Source: Adiantum capillus-veneris (lineage: Eukaryota > Streptophyta > Polypodiopsida > Polypodiales > Pteridaceae). From it: 64,000 nt of DNA. The notes under the pieces were generated by a model. That model was not told the DNA's origin. It ran no database searches and saw only the letters and a list, made by a program, of their open reading frames with translations. How positions within the stretch are numbered: position 1 is the stretch's first letter; the number at the start of each line of letters is the position of its first letter. The stretch spans positions 119,978,543 through 120,042,542 of the forward strand of contig CM043960.1 in assembly GCA_014529385.2 (NCBI GenBank), written 5' to 3'. Shown here in pieces: positions 11,501 to 22,405 of this stretch. The position numbers and the translations under genes were made by a program.

Positions 11501-13664
11501 AAATCCAAGAGGAGGAGACTAACCAAACTCATCACAAAGGATCTCCTCTATGCCATGCTTGGGGAAAGGTAAGAGAACATGATGCTTTTATTCTCTTTGA
11601 CCCTGGTTCTACTCACAATTTTATATCTATAGAGTTGTCCACCAAGCTAGGCATACAATCCTACGAGATGGGAGATGTCCTACCTGCAGATAGTGCCTTC
11701 AAGGGGCAAGAAGCTTCAGTCACTCCCTTGATGGAGAAATTGAGGCTTCATGTCCAAGGCTATGTGGACAAAGAGGACTTCTTTATCTCTCCTCTCAAGC
11801 ATGAGGATGTAATCCTAGGGGCACCATGGTTTGACCGCCTGGCTGCCGATGTTAAATTTCCTAAAAGGAGAATCTCCTTTAACTTCAGGGAAAAAGACAT
11901 GTATATAGATGCTAAGGAAATGGGTAACACTATCCCCATTGTACATACAGCAGCTTTCAACAAGTCAATAAAGAGCTCTATTTCCGTGTACATGATTTTT
12001 GTTAAAGATTCTCAAAATGAACCTAATGCTTTAGCAAAAGAAAATAAAAGCAACCAAAAGGAATTAGAGTTATCCAATTTTCTCAAGGGGTTTCAAGATT
12101 TTTTTATTGACGACATCCCTTGTGAGCTACCTCCTAAACGAGGTAATGATGACGGTGCAATTGAACTTCTTCCAGGAAGTTCACCGCCTAACAAACCTCC
12201 TTATAGAGTATCTCAAGCTCAACAAGAGGAGATTATGCGGCAAGTGCATGAGTTAGTTGAGAAGGGCATGGTTAGGCCTAGCTCATCTCCATTTTGCTCA
12301 CCGGTGCTATTAGTGAAAAAGAAAGACGGCACATATTGTATGTGTGTCGACTATAGAGCACTAAATAGGATCACTATCAAGAATAGGTTTCCCGTTCCAC
12401 GGGTAGAAGACCTATTTGATAAGCTACAAGGATCGACCTACTTCAGTAGGATTGACCTAAAAAGTGACTATCATCAGATAAGGATAGTTGATCAAGATAT
12501 TGTAAAGACCGCATTTCGCACCACATTTGGTCTTTACGAATACATTGTCATGCCTTTTGGCTTGACCAATGCACCTGCCACATTCAATCGCTTGATGTAG
12601 AAGCTGTTCCGGCCTCATCGAACCTTCATTGGAGTGTTCTTTGATGATATTATCATCTACTCTAATTCATTAGACGAACACAAGCAACACCTCCAGGTAA
12701 TATTTCATGTTTTGAGAGAAAATAAACTTTATGTTAATCGAAAGAAAAGCACGAATTTTTCTTGCAAGAGATTCAGTATTTAGGTCACATTATCTGTCAA
12801 GATGGCATCCAAATGGATCCATCAAAGTTAGAGGTAATAAAAGGATGGCCTAAACCAAGGAATCTTCATGAACTAAGAAGCTTTATAGGTATGTGTGCAT
12901 ACTATAGACGCATCATAGAAAAGTTCTCACAAATTGCGGGACCATTACATGACCTAACAAAGAAAAGCGTTAGGTACACATGGTCTGCTAAGGAGAACAA
13001 TGCTTTCGAAAAGCTTATCTCTCAACCTGTGCTTACACTACCGGATCTCTCAAAACCATTTGAGGTCCAATGTGATTCTTGTGGTGATTGCCTTGGAGAT
13101 GTTTTACTCCAAGAAGGGCACACCATAGGCTATGAGAGTCGAAGGATCGACCTTGTTGAGCAAGCTCTAGGCATATATGAAAAGGAACTCCTTGCAGTTC
13201 TACATGCCTTAGACTCATGGAAGCACTATTTATTGGGGACTCCTTTCATTCTGCGAACGGATCACCAAAGTCTTAAGTACTTCATGACGCAGACCAAGCT
13301 CTCCGACAAACAAATGAGGTGGGCAAGTTTCCTTTCGCAATTTCATTTTCATATTGCTCACATTGCTGGCAAGCATAATCAAGTAGCTGATGCACTCTCA
13401 AGACGGCCGAGAGTGAATGCCGTTTCCATAGCAACTCACAATGATCTATCTTCAATGATAGATGAGTACGGTATTGATCCCGATTTTAGAGATGTGATTT
13501 TAGCCCTTGCATTAGGGAAGAAAGAAGAACCATTTACTTTACAAGATGGTTATCTTCTCTATGGAAATAGACTATGCGTTACTAACTCACTACGTGAGAA
13601 AGTCACATGTATGAATCTCATGCTCCACCGTATGCGGGGCATAGAGGGATTCAGTCTACCTTAA
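11501..13664 (+). pseudogene. pol: B2 protease, reverse transcriptase and RNase H
   Basis: The protease begins near 11595 with [12 protein letters not shown], where Asp-Pro-Gly replaces the usual Asp-Ser/Thr-Gly. VILGAPWF follows at about 11812. RT spans roughly 12150-12750, with [36 protein letters not shown] and the catalytic FFDDII at about 12636-12652. TAG at 12598-12600 interrupts it just after NRLM. A frameshift near 12755 moves the frame to 12762-13664. That piece has QYLGHII and a Gypsy RNase H with CDSCGD, YEKELLAV, LRTDHQSLKYF and VADALSRR, so the acidic residues are present. Another frameshift near 13610 leads into the integrase. It is an old polyprotein that is now non-functional. 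Confidence 0.88.
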
Positions 13665-14297
13665 AGGGAATTGAAACATATTTCTATTGGCGTACCATGA
13701 AAGTGAACATACAAGAGTATGTTTCTAAATGTGTGGTTTTCCAAAAGACAAAATTTGATAGAGGGAAGCATCTTGGATTTCTTCAAACCTTTGCTTCAAC
13801 CCTTGCCAATCCCTAATTCACCATGGGAGAGCATATCCATGGATTTTATCTTTGGATTGCCTAAGTCTATCCATGGGAATACGGGAATATGGACGATAGT
13901 AGACAGGTTCAGTAAACAAGCTCATTTTATACCTGTCAAAAAGACTATCAAAGCCCATCAAATGGCAACCCTCTTCATTTCACAAAGTTTCAAGTACCAT
14001 GGCTTGCCAATGTCTATAGTGTCGGATAGAGATCCTAGAATGACCAGTAATTTCTGGAAGGATCTCTTTGAGAATTTAGGAACAAGGCTAAACTTCTCTT
14101 CCACCTATCATCCACAAACGGATGGCCAAAGTGAAATAGCTAACCTAACAATTCTTGATCTACTAAAAGCCTATGTAACGGAAGTAGATCAAAGATCCCA
14201 ATGGGAGAAGTACTTACCCTTAGTGGAGTATGCTTACAATAACACTGTACATACTTCCACGGGAAAAGCACCTTTCGAGGTAATTGAGGGAAGATAA
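13607..14297 (+). pseudogene. pol: B2 integrase
   Basis: The zinc-binding part is at 13607-13760 (ESHAPPYAGHRG, then CVVFQ, where the second cysteine of the usual CxxC is Phe). A frameshift near 13790 leads to the catalytic core, 13830-14297. Its DDE residues are visible in SMDFIFGLP, SDRDPRM and GQSEIAN. A TAA follows at 14295-14297 where intact relatives continue. The integrase would join the cDNA to host DNA. The mutated zinc ligand and frame breaks make it inactive. Confidence 0.88.
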
Positions 14298-14914
14298 AAA
14301 AGTCCCTTGCTACTTAAGGTACATGGGAAGATCTTCACTGCAGATGAGTATAGCCGAGACCTACAAGAATCTTTTCAAAAGATTAAGGATGCTATCTCTA
14401 TCTCACAACAAATGGTGCTACTGACAAGCATAGAAGAGCCCAAACCTTTAAAGAAAACAATCGGGTCTTGTTAAAGTTTCCCAAGGCTCGATTAAGGCAC
14501 ACAACGGGCAAGAATCCTACGGGCCACCAAAAGTACTATGCTAAACTAGCAAAAAGGTACTATGGTCCCTTCCAGATTCTTAGGCCAATCAATGAGATGG
14601 CCTATCAACTCAAGTTTCCCAATCATTGGCTCATACACAATGATTTCCATGTGAGCCTATTAAAGCCTTACAAAGGAGAGCCACCTCAAGAACCAACTAT
14701 TGAAGACCCACCGGAGATCGAGGACCAAGAGGAGGTGCTGCAACCCAAGTCCATTCTCCGACATAAAGACAAGGTATTAAGAGGCGGTAAGACTATCCGA
14801 CGATATCTTATTAAGTTTAAGAATTATCCTTTTGAAGATACTAGATGGATGCAAGGCATACAATTAAAGGATAACCTAAACCTTGTCAATGCTTACAATG
14901 CTTCCCAAGAGTAA
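14298..14914 (+). pseudogene. pol: B2 integrase C terminus with chromodomain
   Basis: The open part starts at 14468, after about 170 bp with stops. YYGPFQILRPINEMAYQL is the usual post-core GPF/Y-like module. The end (about residues 95-140 of this piece) reads LQPKSILRHKDKVLRGGKT, then RRYLIKFKNYPFEDTRWM. This fits a chromodomain: I-L-x-x-R, Y-L-I-K-F-K-x-Y and the final W. It places the family among chromoviruses, whose chromodomain is thought to steer insertion to particular chromatin. The clade (Reina, Tekay, Galadriel or CRM) cannot be set by eye. Confidence 0.8.
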
Positions 14915-15240
14915 GGAAATGTAAAAAATGTTAAAAATGAAAAAAGTTTTTTTTACTTATAAGACTCTCTTTTCCTTTATTGTGCACAAAAATGAAGTAG
15001 TATGCATGATTAGATCAAGTAGAGCTTGTCACTCTACTATGGAAGATTGATAGGACTAATGTGCAGACATGCTTGCGGCAGCCTCAGGCTCTCAAGAGCC
15101 AAATGGACTAGTCATCCATTGTGGAATGATGTCGTAGGGTAACATAGGGATCCTCTACCCGCTAAGAAAAGGACTCATAAATATGCTTTATCTTCTCTAC
15201 ACCATAGTTTAGGACAACTATGATTTCAAGAGAGAGGTAA
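14915..15240 (+). other. B2 3' untranslated region and polypurine tract
   Basis: Non-coding sequence after the pol stop. It ends in the purine-rich AAGAGAGAGGTAA directly before the 3' LTR, the expected plus-strand primer site. Confidence 0.65.
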
Positions 15241-16794
15241 TGTCATAATAATCAATATCTAATTCTCCTAAATGATTTTCTCATATTAAACTGATCATTT
15301 AATGTGGGGAAGTGCCAGGGGAGAAAAAGCTAGAATATTGGTTAAGCTAGCAGACCGGCCACAGTAGGGATCCAAAGGAGGGAAAATAGGGATCCAAAGG
15401 GGGGGCCATCTGCAAAAGAGCCATGTGCAACAATGGGCTAAAAAGACCCTAAGGTTCATCCCATTAAGACTTCCAAAATGCTAAGGTTCCAAAATTCAAA
15501 GGTTGTATCCAAACGTCAACCCTAGGGGAAATTGGATGCTTTGTGTGTAACTAAAAAGTCTTTGCATGTCCCTACATGGGAGGGGGTGAGCCCTTCTTCT
15601 AGGGGATGAGAGAGAAAGTCACACACACACACACACACACACAGGCTCCCTTTACACAAAGGGAATTAGGGACACATGTCAGCTCCCTAGCCCAGATGCC
15701 CACAAGGTGTGCCCAATTCCTATTGGATGGCCTTGGAGGTGGACCAATGAGAATTAGGCTAGAGTAAATCTAGTTTAATTAATTTAAAAACACTTAATAA
15801 AATAACCAATGAGAATTAAGTTTCCTAGAAGACTATTGGACAGTCTCCCAAGGGGTCCAATGAGCATTCAGGAGCCCAATGGCTTGCCTGATTCCTATTG
15901 GCCAGGAGGCAAAGGGGTCCAATGAGAGTTTAGTTTAATTATTAAATTACCTAAAGCTCTCACAAAACGGGAAAGGGGGACACATGTCAGAAGGCTATCA
16001 CTTATGCTGCTTAATAGCCATTGGCTGACTTGGGGAGGTCCAATGGGGAGCCTGCAAGAGAAAATAGCAAGGGGGCTCGCCCAAGAGGTCGAGGGGGCTG
16101 ATTTTTGCAAGGCATTATCACACACACTCACACAATCTCATGTGTGAAGAAAGAGAAGACTATCTCTTCCCAAGCTTTAATGGAGAGCTCATCACCTACT
16201 CCAAGCTTGTGAGATAGAAACCAAGAGCCACCAGTTTCAATGCATGCTCATCTCCTCTACCAAGCTAATTACTAAGCTAAATCTATGCTAATATGAGTGA
16301 TTATGTGAGGAGATGTACATCTTTCTCGTAAGATACTCCTTCTTCCTCTCAATCTACTCTCATACCCTGCTAGCTCTCACCATCTTCGAAGGTGTGTGAG
16401 GTCTTGGGTCTGAGAACGGGGATAATTAAAGTTGTGTTTACTAAGTGTTTTTCTTAGTGCATGAAGCTTTCATCTTCATTGCACTAGTTAGTCTTGAAGG
16501 AACACAAACAATTATATTGTACAATGTCTCTCTTGATGGGAGAAACCATAATACAAAGCCTTTTTGAGGGGGGACCGGCTCCATGCAAATCCAGTCCTCA
16601 ATTGTTGTCAATAGCTTTATTTCTCTCCCTTTGGAAAGTATTGTTGATGCTATCTAACTAGGTGTTATGCTTTTTGTTGCTCTCTCCACTCAAGCACTCT
16701 TGTAATTCTCATTAGGAATCTATTCTAATGAAATGCCCACTATGTTCATGCTAATTTCCGCTACACATAAGTTTTTAGACCATTAAATGTTACA
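15241..16794 (+). repeat. B2 3' LTR
   Basis: A 1554-bp LTR matching 7970-9559, starting TGTCATAATAATC and ending TGTTACA. It is shorter than the 5' copy mainly through a deletion near 16215, where the segment containing CTCTTGGCTTATGG is missing. Confidence 0.93.
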
Positions 16795-16855
16795 ATAACA
16801 TGGTGATTGTTTTAATAAAAATCTATCCCAGTTCCTTCTTGTTTTCATTTTTCTT

Positions 16856-17194
16856 TTGCAGAGTGCATTGGAGAAGTATACACTATTGTATTTGCACCGA
16901 TACTGTGCCAGTTTGATCAAGCATCTAGTTTCTATTTCACATTGTGTAAGAATGGATGCAGAAGACACCCTTTTGGATGACCATATTGTAGAGATAACAA
17001 TTTCTATTGAGGGACACCATCAAAAAAAAATCATAAGATCAATTGAGAAGGGACATGAGAAAGAGGAGGGATTAATTGATGAGAAGAGAATTTATGCAGA
17101 GGGAGAGTTTGATAGGGTAGAGATGCAAGATGAGGGGAAGGGTAGTGCGAGCGCAGAGGAGCCAAAACATCCACATGGAGGGGCTGAGGAATAA
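16856..17194 (+). CDS. Acidic frame, unknown, possible exon
   Basis: An open frame beginning right after a TTTTCTTTTGCAG acceptor-like site (about 16849-16861). It starts SALEKYTLLYLHRYC and becomes charged and glutamate-rich (GHEKEEGL, EDTLLDDH). No family recognised. A further Glu/Gln/Ser-rich stretch continues in other frames to about 17465. It lies 440 bp before the FCP1-like pseudogene on the same strand and might be the N-terminal part of the same decayed gene. Confidence 0.3.
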   Translation: MQSALEKYTLLYLHRYCASLIKHLVSISHCVRMDAEDTLLDDHIVEITISIEGHHQKKIIRSIEKGHEKEEGLIDEKRIYAEGEFDRVEMQDEGKGSASAEEPKHPHGGAEE

Positions 17195-17634
17195 ATTAAG
17201 ATTGGAATTCCCTCTATGCTTGGAGGGTTTTAGAAGGGAGAAGATAATGCATAGGGAGGGGGGGCTGGGGAAGAGCACCCAAACCCTCAAGTAGAGCATA
17301 CCACTCCCATGATTCCATCGGAAGAGCTTAAAAATCATCAATAGTCAATGATGCCCTACCCACAAATAGATTAGAGCACGTTAGAAGCTAATTCATCTGC
17401 TATGGATCACTCTACAGTGGAGACACAAGAGTCTCAGACATCAGAAGAACAAGGGAGTGGTGAGTAAAAGCTCGAGGATTTCAATAGTGGATTGGACAAC
17501 CTCCACAGTAGCCAAAAACACAGTATCAACCTTTGCTAGACATTGACATGATTGTTTAGGTAATAACCAATGTAAAAGAATTTGAAAATCATCCTATTGT
17601 CTAGCTAATTAATTGTTTAAAAAAATGTTTGCAG

Positions 17635-18087
17635 AGACTGTCTATTTTGGACATCAATGGATTGCTGCTGTTTTAAGAGGCATATGATTCAAATGCAAGA
17701 TCTCTCAACTTGTGCAACTTTTGTGTAGCTGGACATAGAGTCATGTTACGGACAGACACCAAGGATGCTTTACAATTTCTTTTTCCAAGGTTTTGCATTG
17801 CGATATGGTCTTCTATGCAGCTGAGAAACCTCAACCGCCTCGTAGCCATAGTTTGCAACATAGCCAAAATTGAGCGTTGGAAATTTAATTTTGTGTATTG
17901 CTAAACAAAGTGTGTTGTCATCGATAGCCACTACCACCCTACAAAACCAAATGTACAACTTTATTACAAACCTTTTTCTCAAATCATGTCCCATTCAATG
18001 TTGACAACACTTTGTTGATAGACAACACGCCACATAAGGGGTTACTTAATCCACCGGGCATAACTCTCTCTCCCGCCCTCATTTGAA
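17635..18087 (+). pseudogene. FCP1/NIF-type HAD phosphatase pseudogene
   Basis: After an acceptor-like AAAAATGTTTGCAG (ending 17634) the frame reads LSILDINGLLL, corresponding to the D-x-D/N-G nucleophile motif of the FCP1 homology domain. It then has VMLRTDTKDALQFL and FCIAIWSSMQLRNL, matching the V-R-P...FEVAIWSSA block. After a frame change near 17990 it has FNVDNTLLIDNTPHKG then LLNPPG, matching the NTLLIDDSPxKxxxNP block. Stops at 17674 and 17902 and the frameshift show it is dead. The order and spacing fit one FCP1-like domain of about 150 residues. The family removes phosphate from proteins such as the RNA polymerase II tail. The element C1 LTR begins 21 bp downstream, so the 3' end may have been displaced. 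Confidence 0.65.
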
Positions 18088-18108
18088 GGACATGAGCATG
18101 AATTCTAC

Positions 18109-18283
18109 TGAGGCGGTCCGGGGCGGGCAACAAGAAGAGCAACCTCTAGACACCCTTCAAGGCTCCCGTGCTGCTCAATTGGGTTGGGGTTGGAAAAAAA
18201 CAACAAACACACACACAAACCCGCAACCTAACCCTACACAAATTTGGGGCACCACCTAGTTTTGGATGCAAACTAGGACGCGT

Positions 18284-18355
<72 letters not shown>

Positions 18356-20734
18356 TGCTCGGGCTGCTTTGAAACGTATCGGCAATGATCAAGCAAACAC
18401 AATTATATATGTAAGAAAGAGAGAGAAAGGGGGAGGGGGTGTTTGTTGCATTAATACCTTCTTACAAATCTGTCATGACAAATCAAAGTGAGATTAGTAT
18501 TTGCTCAACATAGCTTGCGTAAATTTCACCACAACACATCACAAGAAAAGCCACCCCAATCACTGTCTTAAGGCCAGGGGAGTCCTCTCCACCCTGTCGC
18601 CCTCTTACAGTAGTGGGATTTATGGCTAGATTGATGACAACACCAGAGACAAGCTATCAAGAACTTAACAAAAAACACCAAGACACTTACGCATCATTGT
18701 TGTCCATTACTTCACGTTGGAAGGGAGACAAAGTATCCAAGCTTAGTCCAAATCCACCCTCCTTGATTCAGCAAATGTTGGGCTTACACTAGTAGGAAAA
18801 ATGATAGATTTCCTACTCTCAATTGAATGATCACTCTCTCTCTTACAATGGCATAGAGTTCCCTTGCTATCCCCTATTACAACACATGCACATGCATAAG
18901 ACAATGAGCTCCCACTCTCAATTGAATGCTCCTTTAGAGAGGTTGAGGCTTGGCTTCTCAAGCTATAGCATAGTGCTCTTGCTTATGGCTCCTCTTTTGT
19001 GCTAGCTACACCCTCCTTTTATAGCAATTTGAAGGCTAGGGTTACTCCTCTAACCATGGTTGGGTTATATTTTCAGCAATTTATCTAATTTCTTTTGCTT
19101 GGAATTATCAAGAAGTTGGTGGGAAAGAGAGAGGAGAGAAATGGAGGTGATAGGACTTTTCATAGTGGGTTAGTGTTAGTAGAGTTAGTATTAATTTACA
19201 AATGGAATTGGATATTTACAATGGGAGTATCCATGTAGGATACAAATAAGGAAGAAAACTCTTAAGAGGTAAGAAAAGGTGGATTTCTTACAAGGTTGAT
19301 GCTCCAAGTGTCTTGAGGAGGGCCAATTTTGACGCTTGTTGACGGTCCACTAGCTTTGACGGTACATTTTTTCTCCACTCTTGACCTTCCTTGAGAGACA
19401 AGGTAATTGAAGCTGAGTAATCAACCACCATGATGTTGTCTTTTAAGAGAAGAAGCTGAATTTTGTGGTTTTTTTATAGATATGGGTAATTTGGAGGAGG
19501 AAAAAATGAGACTAAGTGGTCAATTTTGGAATGGAATTGTGTGTGGGAGGTATGAGTTCACCATGGTTTCTCTTATTCTTCAAGGTTGAGGAGAAGGTGA
19601 GTAGGGTGCAGAGAGGAGTGGTGAGAGAGGTGGGGATGATGAGTGGAGAAGTGTGTGTGAAAGAGGAAAGTGATAAAGTGGAAGAGAGAGTGTGGCTGCA
19701 TAGCATGGGAAAACTGGGGTCCACTAATAAAATCATAGCTCATAGCTCACAGCTCGTAACTCAAAAAAATATGAAAAAATTTGAGGCAAAAGTTCAGCCC
19801 ACGAGCTACAACTTTTGTTTGTATCACCTTTTCAAATTCGGAGAGCAAGTGAACTTTAAAAATTCAGCAAAACCGACCGTTTTTTTCCACTGCACAAGGT
19901 CCTTGTGGGGTCCTTCTTTGGATGATTCTTTTGAATACCTCCAAGAGTGAGCCCTCCATAGTGCATGTATGCATGCCACCTACCCTTGACCTTATTTGGT
20001 AGGTCTATATTGAAGATATTGTTGAGATCATGATATAAGTGAATAGTACAACTAAGAAAATCAAATATTGAGGGGTCTAAAAAATATGTACATGTCAAAT
20101 ATAAATAATATAAGTGGAAAAAATATAAAGGGGTCAAAAGAAATCTCTCTCATTATGAGGCTACCATAAAAAGATAAATATTTTGGTGTTCTAATTTTTT
20201 AGAAAAAAAACAAAATAGATGTAGGAAGGGAAAAATCACAATAGTGAAAAAAATATACACATAAATAAAACTAGTTTTTTTGGATTTTTGTTGGGGTGGA
20301 GTTACACCAAATATAAGAGAAGCTTACATGAAAATATTTCTATATGGAATAAAGAGTATGAAAAATGGTAAGAAAAATTGTGGTAATGGTGAGGCAATGT
20401 ACAGAGCATAAATAACACACACCTAGGTAGAAATATTTAAATAAATATCAAAATAATTATGAAAAAATCTTTTATTTAGGCCCTAATACAAAGAAATATT
20501 TACATACTCATGGGCCATAATATACTTATTTTTTTTATTTATTTTTATTTTTTTGGCTCAACTAGCCCAATGACTAGCTAATTGAGGGTTTTTTAAGAAG
20601 ATATGGGAAAAGTCCCGTCACTCACACACGCCTATATACAGTGAAATGGTAGGGATAGCCACAGTGTTTGGGTGATTTTGGTAGGGTGAGGTAACTCACT
20701 ATGCGAATTACAGAGAGCCGAAAAACGGCTATCA
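18109..20734 (-). repeat. C1 3' LTR
   Basis: On the minus strand it starts TGATAGCCGTTTTTCGG (20734) and ends ACCGCCTCA (18109), 2626 bp. It matches 40841-43465 in ends and in internal order. A (GA)n tract sits at 18286-18352, the same relative place as in C2. The outer flank is TCTAC (18104-18108). Confidence 0.9.
18286..18352. repeat. (GA)n in C1 LTR
   Basis: About 66 bp of uninterrupted GA inside the LTR. The matching tract in the C2 LTR is at 41103-41168. Confidence 0.95.
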
Positions 20735-20750
20735 TTAGCCCTCCCCCAGG
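20735..20750 (-). promoter_or_regulatory. C1 polypurine tract
   Basis: On the minus strand CTGGGGGAGGGCTAA directly precedes the LTR start TGATAGCC, as expected for the plus-strand primer. The integrase frame ends inside it (ILGEG then stop). Confidence 0.75.
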
Positions 20751-22342
20751 ATGATGGTATATTCATGTACCATCATAAAGCATCTTTTCCAAAGAGAGTG
20801 CTTCAGAGTCCTTGACGAGATCTTTATTGTTTGGCCCTCAGAATTTTGGCTAGAGTTACACTCATGCTTCATGTAACAATACTTACATGAGACAGTGGCC
20901 TTTTGACAGATCTTTGGTAGATCCTTTGGTAGAAGGCGACTCAAATAGGGCTTCAAGCGATACCCGTTTACTTTCCTGGAGTGCTCTTTACCATTCAAGT
21001 CCATAAGCTGATAGTAACTTGAATTGAAAGCCTTCTTGACTATGTATGGCCCTTGCCATCTTGTTTCAAATTTGACATCAAAACGATTATCGAGTCGATT
21101 GTCATACCTTAGCACAAGATCTCTTTCATTGATGCCTTTGTCCTTCAGCTTCTTGTCAAGCTTCTCCTTTGTTTGTGTTGCTTTCCTCTTATAGCACTCG
21201 TATGCTGCTTCTCTTTTCCACTCAAGCTCAGCTAAGGTAAGAAGTCGATCCATCCATGCTTCTTGATCATCTTGTGCTGATTTGCCATGAAGTCGCATTG
21301 TTGGAATGTTTAGCTCAATTGGCTGTAAAGCCTCTTGACCATAGACCAAGTGAAATGGTGTGAACTCCGTGGCATCCCTATATGTGGTTCGATACGCCCA
21401 CAAGGCACCATCCAAGAAGTCATCCCACAACTTTGTCTTGTTTCTCACCATCTTTCTAATGATGCCTGTAATGACACCATTAGACTTCTCCACCAAACCA
21501 TTTGACTGTGGGTAGTATGGTGTGCTATGACAATGTAGAATGTGAAGTTCTTCACAGACTTCTGTGAGCAATCCCTTTCTAAACCCTGGACCATTATCAG
21601 AAACAATCTCCAAAGGTGTGCCAAATCTACAACAAATGTGAGCGTAGACGAATTTGCTCACTGTCCTCTCATTTACCTTTGCCACACTTTGTGCTTCCAC
21701 CCACCTAGTCATATAGTCTACAGCCACTAGAATGTAGAGTTTACCATTTTTTGTCCTAGGCAAAGGACCCATAGCATCAATGCCCCACTTTTCAAAGGGT
21801 CCATTTGCAAGCACGATTTGCCTTGGACCATAAATCAATCTTCTATTCCCATTTACCTGACAATTGTGACAACTTTTACACCAATGTTGGACATCCACAT
21901 GCAGACTTGGCCAAACATACCCCGCAAGCAAAATCTTCTTCACAGTTAATTCTTGGGAAAAATGACCACCACATGCCTCTTCATGCAAACCTTTTAGAAT
22001 GGCTGGAATTTCCGCGAAAGTTGGTACTCTTCTGCACACTTTATCCTTCCCTCTTTGATAGAGGGATCCTTCTAGGAAGAGATATGCGCTTGCCTTCTTC
22101 ATGAGTCTCCTCTTCTGAGCCTTCGTGAAGTCTTGTGGAAACTCACCCTCCAAAATGTAGCCAATAATGGGAGCCAATGACTCCAATCCCTGGTATCTCG
22201 GTTTCTTGACAGCTGCTGCCACCATGATGACCTGCACTTCTCTCTCAACACATGTAACTGCTTGTTGTGCAAGTAAATTGGCATCTTCATTTTGTTTCCT
22301 CGGAATATGATATAGTTGCACTTCTTCAAACTGATTAAACAT
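20735..22342 (-). CDS. pol: C1 integrase (open pol end)
   Basis: A 535-codon open frame, read here from the first Met after an upstream stop. The first 30 residues are the end of the second RNase H (NEDANLLAQQA). The integrase zinc site has H120, H127, C158 and C161. The catalytic core shows D189 (WGIDAMGPL), D249 (IVSDNGPGF) and E285 (GLVEKSN), with 35 residues between the second D and the E. A C-terminal domain follows (RWQGPYIVKKAF, about 415-440). The tail of about 70 residues shows no chromodomain, as expected for Tat elements. This is the best preserved retroelement gene in the window, although the polyprotein has a TAG upstream at 22406-22408. Confidence 0.88.
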   Translation of the reverse strand: MFNQFEEVQLYHIPRKQNEDANLLAQQAVTCVEREVQVIMVAAAVKKPRYQGLESLAPIIGYILEGEFPQDFTKAQKRRLMKKASAYLFLEGSLYQRGKDKVCRRVPTFAEIPAILKGLHEEACGGHFSQELTVKKILLAGYVWPSLHVDVQHWCKSCHNCQVNGNRRLIYGPRQIVLANGPFEKWGIDAMGPLPRTKNGKLYILVAVDYMTRWVEAQSVAKVNERTVSKFVYAHICCRFGTPLEIVSDNGPGFRKGLLTEVCEELHILHCHSTPYYPQSNGLVEKSNGVITGIIRKMVRNKTKLWDDFLDGALWAYRTTYRDATEFTPFHLVYGQEALQPIELNIPTMRLHGKSAQDDQEAWMDRLLTLAELEWKREAAYECYKRKATQTKEKLDKKLKDKGINERDLVLRYDNRLDNRFDVKFETRWQGPYIVKKAFNSSYYQLMDLNGKEHSRKVNGYRLKPYLSRLLPKDLPKICQKATVSCKYCYMKHECNSSQNSEGQTIKISSRTLKHSLWKRCFMMVHEYTIILGEG

Positions 22343-22405
22343 CCTACGAATGGCATGAACTTTTGTCCTTAAACTTTCATTCTTGCATGCCCAAATGCCT
22401 AAAAT

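Larger units (their letters stand above)
7970..16794 (+). mobile_element. Complete chromovirus (Ty3/Gypsy), copy B2
   Basis: An 8.8-kb LTR retrotransposon with two long LTRs that start TGTCATAATAATC and end TGTTACA. It has an initiator-Met-type primer site, gag, protease, RT, RNase H, integrase and a chromodomain-like C terminus in the Gypsy order. A purine-rich tract precedes the 3' LTR. Flanks share ATAA (7966-7969 and 16795-16798), consistent with a target duplication of which four bases are still identical. The two LTRs are very similar, with scattered substitutions and one deletion of a few tens of bases near 16215 in the 3' copy. The polyprotein carries at least two nonsense codons and several frameshifts, so it cannot move by itself. 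Confidence 0.93.

Noticed and set aside
18146..18491. Leu/Ser and Arg/Glu frames over the GA tract (also at 23170-23502, 24004-24204, 30336-30905, 60838-61155)
   Set aside because: They are produced by dinucleotide repeats and have no conserved sequence outside them.
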